Shown here: positions 9,937 through 12,980 of the stretch, piece by piece
Layout of the letters: each line of letters starts with the position of its first letter
How positions within the stretch are numbered: the first letter of the stretch is position 1
Assembly (NCBI GenBank): GCA_002432085.1
Contig: DJFN01000029.1
Span: 2,544-15,523, forward strand
DNA from: Flavobacteriales bacterium UBA5871
GTDB taxonomy: Bacteria; Bacteroidota; Bacteroidia; Flavobacteriales_D; Crocinitomicaceae
Direction: 5' to 3'
DNA length: 12,980 nt
Program-made: the position numbers and the translations under genes
The notes under the pieces: generated by a model
What the model was told of the DNA's origin: nothing
The model's input: only the letters and a program-made list of their open reading frames with translations
The model's database searches: none

Positions 9937-11111
9937 AGCACTTTGATTTCCACGCGTCGGTTTGCCTGTTCTTCGTAGGCGAATTTGGCGTTTTCGTAGA
10001 TCGGCTTCGTATTGCCATAGCCTACGGCGGTCATACGGCTTTTTTCAATACCGTTTTCGGCGAGGTAGTTCAACACTTTTTTCGCGCGGGCTTCGGAGAG
10101 TTTTTGTCCTTCATGCGAGTTGTCGCCCGTGGCATGAACGTGTCCCTGGATTTCGACTTTGACGGATGAATTGAGCGCCAGGAAGTCTTTCAGACGTCGC
10201 AGTTTCGGCTCGGCTGTCGGCAGGAATTCACTTGAGCCGGGATAGAATTCGATCTCGTCGATCTGCATGCTTTTTCCTTCGCCCAGCGGTTCCAGCCAGA
10301 TCACGATCTCGTTATCGGAGCCGGCAGAAACAGGTTCTTCACGGTCCACAAAGAAATAGCCTTCGGCATCGACTCTCAACTGGATCTTACCGGATTTCTC
10401 TACAGCGATCAGGAAATCGGAGCCGTTGTACAGGGCTGCCATACTTTTGATTCCCGTGATCGTCAGGTTGGAAACGACCGGGTTGCCGGTTTCTGCATCG
10501 CGGATCATAATGCTGAGGCCGTCTTCGTCTTTGGAAGAGCGCAGATCGACTACTTTGCTGTCGGCATTGGCTTCCTTTAATTCACCGTCCTGCGGCTCGA
10601 ATTTGATCGCCAGGTTGAGCTTCGGTTTTTCCTTCGGAATACTCAGGAAGCAGATCATGATGTGTTTTCCGGCCTTCAGATCGATCGGGTAGAGGACATT
10701 AGCGGAAGTAACGAGATCGAGTCCTACATGCGAATCTTTCGAAAGGATCAATCGTCGGATTTCCGCTTTTCCACGGTAAATGTCGTCGCAAACGTCTTTC
10801 GTCTCATTTTCGAAAATGATCATCTGCAGCGGTCCGTTCGAAACATCGGCTGAAAGCGTGAATCGACCGTCGTAAGAAGCTTTGAACGAGCACCAGAGCG
10901 AATTTTTCTCCGTAATATCGGATAAGGACGGATAGGCATCGAGGTCTTCGACAACGCCTCCTTTGGAGGTAAACTGAAGCTCGAAAGTACCGGGTTGGAG
11001 TATGCTGACAGCGCCCGAGCAATCGGAAATGGCATCCGAAAGATTGGGATTATTCTGAGCAGTAACCAGGAGAGTGCAGAGCACAGAAAGTAAGCTAGCT
11101 ATATACTTCAT
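9933..11111 (-). CDS. OmpA-family outer-membrane/periplasmic protein with N-terminal beta-sandwich module
   Basis: The 392-residue protein has a signal peptide, MKYIASLLSVLCTLLVTA, cleaved before Gln19. Residues ~25-172 form a beta-sandwich module of the type found at the N-terminus of many Bacteroidota surface proteins (SDCSGAVSI, EKNSLWCSFKASYDGRFTL). Residues ~199-275 look like a carboxypeptidase-regulatory-like domain (IRDAETGNPVVSNLTITG, then VDAEGYFF). Residues ~286-392 are an OmpA C-terminal domain: IEFYPGSSEFLP, VEIQGHVHATGD, LSEARAKKVLNYLAENGI, VGYGNTKPIY, NRRVEIKVL. Such domains usually bind peptidoglycan diaminopimelate. Here the usual GHTD reads GHVH, so the canonical binding Asp is not at its normal place. 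The start at 11111 is preferred over one 30 nt upstream because it opens the signal peptide and follows a promoter box. It is divergent from the globin gene and convergent with the 421-aa protein gene. Confidence 0.9.
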   Translation of the reverse strand: MKYIASLLSVLCTLLVTAQNNPNLSDAISDCSGAVSILQPGTFELQFTSKGGVVEDLDAYPSLSDITEKNSLWCSFKASYDGRFTLSADVSNGPLQMIIFENETKDVCDDIYRGKAEIRRLILSKDSHVGLDLVTSANVLYPIDLKAGKHIMICFLSIPKEKPKLNLAIKFEPQDGELKEANADSKVVDLRSSKDEDGLSIMIRDAETGNPVVSNLTITGIKSMAALYNGSDFLIAVEKSGKIQLRVDAEGYFFVDREEPVSAGSDNEIVIWLEPLGEGKSMQIDEIEFYPGSSEFLPTAEPKLRRLKDFLALNSSVKVEIQGHVHATGDNSHEGQKLSEARAKKVLNYLAENGIEKSRMTAVGYGNTKPIYENAKFAYEEQANRRVEIKVL

Positions 11112-11205
11112 GCTTAGGCAAATATAGAAACTATATAACAACTACTGTTCCAAATGTTGTAAAAGATGGAATGATTTTGTGTCCAGAGCCTTAATTTTGC
11201 AGGTG
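11112..11205. promoter_or_regulatory. Divergent promoter region between the OmpA-family and globin genes
   Basis: This 94-nt gap holds two outward-facing -7 boxes. On the minus strand TATATTTG (11126 to 11119) lies 7 nt from the OmpA-family ATG. On the plus strand TAATTTTG (11192-11199) lies 6 nt from the globin ATG. Neither has a clear TTG at 19-21 nt. Both transcripts would have almost no 5' leader. The gap also contains an imperfectly placed dyad, ATATAG-AAA-CTATAT (11122-11136), overlapping the minus-strand box, and a looser ACAAC/GTTGT pair (11138-11142 and 11156-11160). Either could be an operator, but AT-rich chance pairing is equally possible. Confidence 0.6.
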
Positions 11206-11568
11206 ATGGAAACCTTGTATCAACGCATCGGTCCGGAACAATTGGCACTGCTCGTGGAGCGATTTTACGGTCACGTATTTGCCTCGCCGGTGATCAGTCA
11301 TCTTTTTAAAACGGATAAAGCCGGCATCATCGAAAAGCAACGTATGTTCCTCACGCAGTTCCTGGGCGGCCCGCAGCTGTATTCCGAGCGCTTCGGACAT
11401 CCCAAGATGCGGATGCGTCATTTACCGCATGCGATCGATGCAACGGCGATGGAAGAATGGCTGCGCTGTATGAAGCTGGCGGTCGAAAGCCTCGATATCA
11501 GCGATGATCTGAAGACGGCACTTTACAATTGCTTTCCGCCGCTGGCCAAACACATGGTTAATTCATAG
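11206..11568 (+). CDS. Truncated haemoglobin, group II (HbO-type)
   Basis: The 120-residue protein matches group II truncated haemoglobins, small haem proteins linked to oxygen, NO or peroxide chemistry in the cytoplasm. Landmarks are Tyr21 (B10) in ERFYGHVF, Phe34 (near CD1), the FLGGPQLYSERFGHPKMRMRH segment, His72 as proximal haem ligand (F8), and Trp85 (G8) in EEWLRCMK, which is diagnostic for group II. His75 replaces the Phe usually found three residues after the proximal His. The start is the ATG at 11206. An in-frame GTG at 11179 would place its first codons across the promoter box TAATTTTG and add residues not typical of the family. The 3' end overlaps the convergent lipoprotein gene by 11 nt. 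No partner reductase is adjacent. Confidence 0.93.
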   Translation: METLYQRIGPEQLALLVERFYGHVFASPVISHLFKTDKAGIIEKQRMFLTQFLGGPQLYSERFGHPKMRMRHLPHAIDATAMEEWLRCMKLAVESLDISDDLKTALYNCFPPLAKHMVNS

Positions 11569-12946
11569 AAGCCAGCGAAAGCTTTCCTTTGGCTGAAACG
11601 CGCACCGTTAAGCGGTCGGTTTCGGGATAAATGCCATTCACTTTCAATTCCAGCAGCGTTCCTATAATCAGGAAGCCGTTCTGTTCCATACGAAGCGATT
11701 TGTTCAGTGCTTTCTGCAATTCCGAAAGCTGGGGCTTTAAATCCTGTTTCGATGCTTTGGTAATTTCCTGCAAGATGCGGTCGGAGAACAGCCATTTCGC
11801 GGTTTTCAGCAAGGTGCTTTTGGTTTCCAGGTCGAAATCCACATTCCGGAGCTCGATCTGCTGTGTCTCGGGATCGAAAACCGGCTCTCCTGTGATAAAC
11901 AGTGTTCCCCGCTTTTTCCCGGAAAATTGCAGGCGAAAGACCAGGTTGCGCGCGTCGGCGCCGGTGATGTGAATGCTATCGATAATGACTTCTTTTTCCT
12001 TGATCAGCAGCTTCGTTCCGCTCACATACCTGTTGATAATGGTCGAAAGCGAATCGTAGCCCAGCTCGAGATCGGAAACCAGCTGCAGCGTATCGTTCGG
12101 ATAGCTGTTGCTGAGCTGCAAGTCCGGCAAAGGCTGGTGTACCAGCGTGCGCTTGTCGGTCGAAAAGAACGGGTAGGCCTGCATAACCAACGAGGCCGTG
12201 AGCATGCTTCCCTTTACGCTTGGCTGTGTGAGCAGAACGTTTTTGGGCTGTAAGTGCAGGAAGCCGAAGCCAGGGACAGGAAAAGGCGTTTCCATTTCTT
12301 TCCAGAGATCGGCAGCTTGCTGTCGGAAAGAAATAGCGGCCGTTTGCTTGTCGATATCGATGGCCAGCTTTTCCAGCGATTTTCGCACTTCTTTCACGAG
12401 CTCATCGGTGGCGTCGTAAGCGAAAACGGTGACTTCGCACGGATCGATTGCCTGTACGTTATCCAGTCGCGTTTTGGTCGAAATCCGGTAATCGGGCGTT
12501 AATTCGAAGTGGGAAAGGTAGCGGATCTGCATGCGGCGCATCGGCTCGCCGTAACCACAACTGAAAGGAATACGAGGCGTGATACAGGACGGTTTGTCAG
12601 AAAACCAGTCGGTACATTCCGGACAATAGCTCATCTTGAGACGGTATTTTCCCGAAACATCGATGCTCATTTCGTTCCCGAGACCGTTCAGCTGCAAAGG
12701 ATCGCGCTCAAAATGGTATTGGTAGCTCACGCCCGAGCAAGGGCTGTCGCCGCCGTCGAATGTATTCGGTACCTGTTTATCCGCCAAGGTAAAATACGGT
12801 GCCAGCTGGATGGAAAGCGGGACAACGATCACCGAAACCGGCCGTTCGGCAACAGGAGCAACCTGCGTTTTCGTTTCCGGCGCGATCGGTTCGATCGTTT
12901 TACAGGAAGCGACCAGTATCAGGAGGAAGATGGCGTATTTGTACAC
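11558..12946 (-). CDS. DUF4403-family lipoprotein
   Basis: With a GTG start at 12946 the protein has 462 residues and a short lipoprotein signal, MYKYAIFLLILVASC, with the lipobox VASC and acylated Cys15. The sequence after the Cys (KTIEP) does not look like a surface-export signal, so a periplasm-facing outer-membrane lipoprotein is inferred. The mature part resembles the DUF4403 family: SVIVVPLSIQLAPYF near the start, a region with Cys70, 108, 111, 121, 130 and 170 (including SYCPECTDWF and PFSCGYGEP), ELTPDYRISTKTRLDNV, and a C-terminal VNGIYPETDRLTVRVSAKGKLSL. The family has no established function to my knowledge. An ATG at 12973 would also be in frame but adds nine residues (MHSELYFCS) before the signal and lies upstream of a promoter box. 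The gene ends inside the 3' end of the convergent globin gene. Confidence 0.85.
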   Translation of the reverse strand: MYKYAIFLLILVASCKTIEPIAPETKTQVAPVAERPVSVIVVPLSIQLAPYFTLADKQVPNTFDGGDSPCSGVSYQYHFERDPLQLNGLGNEMSIDVSGKYRLKMSYCPECTDWFSDKPSCITPRIPFSCGYGEPMRRMQIRYLSHFELTPDYRISTKTRLDNVQAIDPCEVTVFAYDATDELVKEVRKSLEKLAIDIDKQTAAISFRQQAADLWKEMETPFPVPGFGFLHLQPKNVLLTQPSVKGSMLTASLVMQAYPFFSTDKRTLVHQPLPDLQLSNSYPNDTLQLVSDLELGYDSLSTIINRYVSGTKLLIKEKEVIIDSIHITGADARNLVFRLQFSGKKRGTLFITGEPVFDPETQQIELRNVDFDLETKSTLLKTAKWLFSDRILQEITKASKQDLKPQLSELQKALNKSLRMEQNGFLIIGTLLELKVNGIYPETDRLTVRVSAKGKLSLASMN

Positions 12947-12950
12947 GGAG

Positions 12951-12958
12951 CAAAAGTA
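12951..12958 (-). promoter_or_regulatory. Possible promoter -7 box TACTTTTG for the DUF4403 lipoprotein gene
   Basis: On the minus strand TACTTTTG fits TAnnTTTG and is followed by CTCC and then the GTG start, which would put transcription start almost at the start codon. The -33 position falls on the last three bases of the window (CTG on the minus strand) and cannot be judged in context. Confidence 0.45.
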
Positions 12959-12959
12959 C

Positions 12960-12980
12960 AATTCAGAATGCATAATTCAG
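12960..12980. repeat. Short direct repeat AATTCAG at the right edge
   Basis: AATTCAG occurs at 12960-12966 and again at 12974-12980, separated by AATGCAT, giving a 14-nt period. The window ends there, so it is not clear whether this is the start of a longer tandem array or a chance pair. Confidence 0.35.

Noticed and set aside
9911..9960. Possible hairpin between CGCG segments around the TTAA overlap
   Set aside because: Only 4 bp of pairing with a long loop and no T-run, so it is not a credible terminator.
11179..11205. GTG start for the globin nine codons upstream
   Set aside because: The extension spans the TAATTTTG promoter box and adds residues absent from typical group II globins.
11570..11595. 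Possible hairpin AGCCA/TGGCT after the globin stop
   Set aside because: The stem is 5 bp with a large interior, lies within the opposing coding sequence, and has no T-run.

Overview
The window comes from a Bacteroidota chromosome, most likely a member of the Flavobacteriia or a close relative. Several signs agree. Two proteins end in type IX secretion (T9SS) sorting domains, one of type A and one of type B. Signal peptides are followed by Gln at +1. Start codons lack Shine-Dalgarno sites. Promoter boxes fit the Bacteroidota consensus TAnnTTTG. Base composition looks near 50% G+C and is even throughout. I see no mobile element, tRNA, rRNA or CRISPR array.

Layout, left to right. (1) The 3' end of a T9SS type A surface protein with Ig-like repeats, closed by a strong terminator. 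(2) A carA-eno operon with a 4-nt ATGA overlap, closed by a 14-bp perfect terminator hairpin. (3) A two-gene unit: a small secreted protein of unknown function, then, 5 nt later, an 869-aa multidomain surface protein with a CHU_C (T9SS type B) C-terminus, closed by a terminator. (4) A monocistronic hutU (urocanate hydratase, long form) with its own promoter and terminator. (5) A secreted 421-aa protein of unknown function, converging on (6) a minus-strand OmpA-family protein. (7) A divergently transcribed group II truncated haemoglobin, converging on (8) a minus-strand DUF4403-type lipoprotein that fills the right end.

The genes do not form one pathway. carA (pyrimidine/arginine precursor), eno (glycolysis) and hutU (histidine degradation) are housekeeping enzymes. 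The rest are mostly envelope or surface proteins plus an oxygen/NO-type globin. The most informative aspects are regulatory and architectural: recurring TAATTTTG boxes at near-fixed distances from start codons, apparently near-leaderless promoters at three genes, terminators that directly abut the next promoter, and two convergent pairs whose 3' ends overlap. I found no convincing undescribed multi-gene system. The best candidate for follow-up is the small secreted protein paired with the T9SS type B surface protein.
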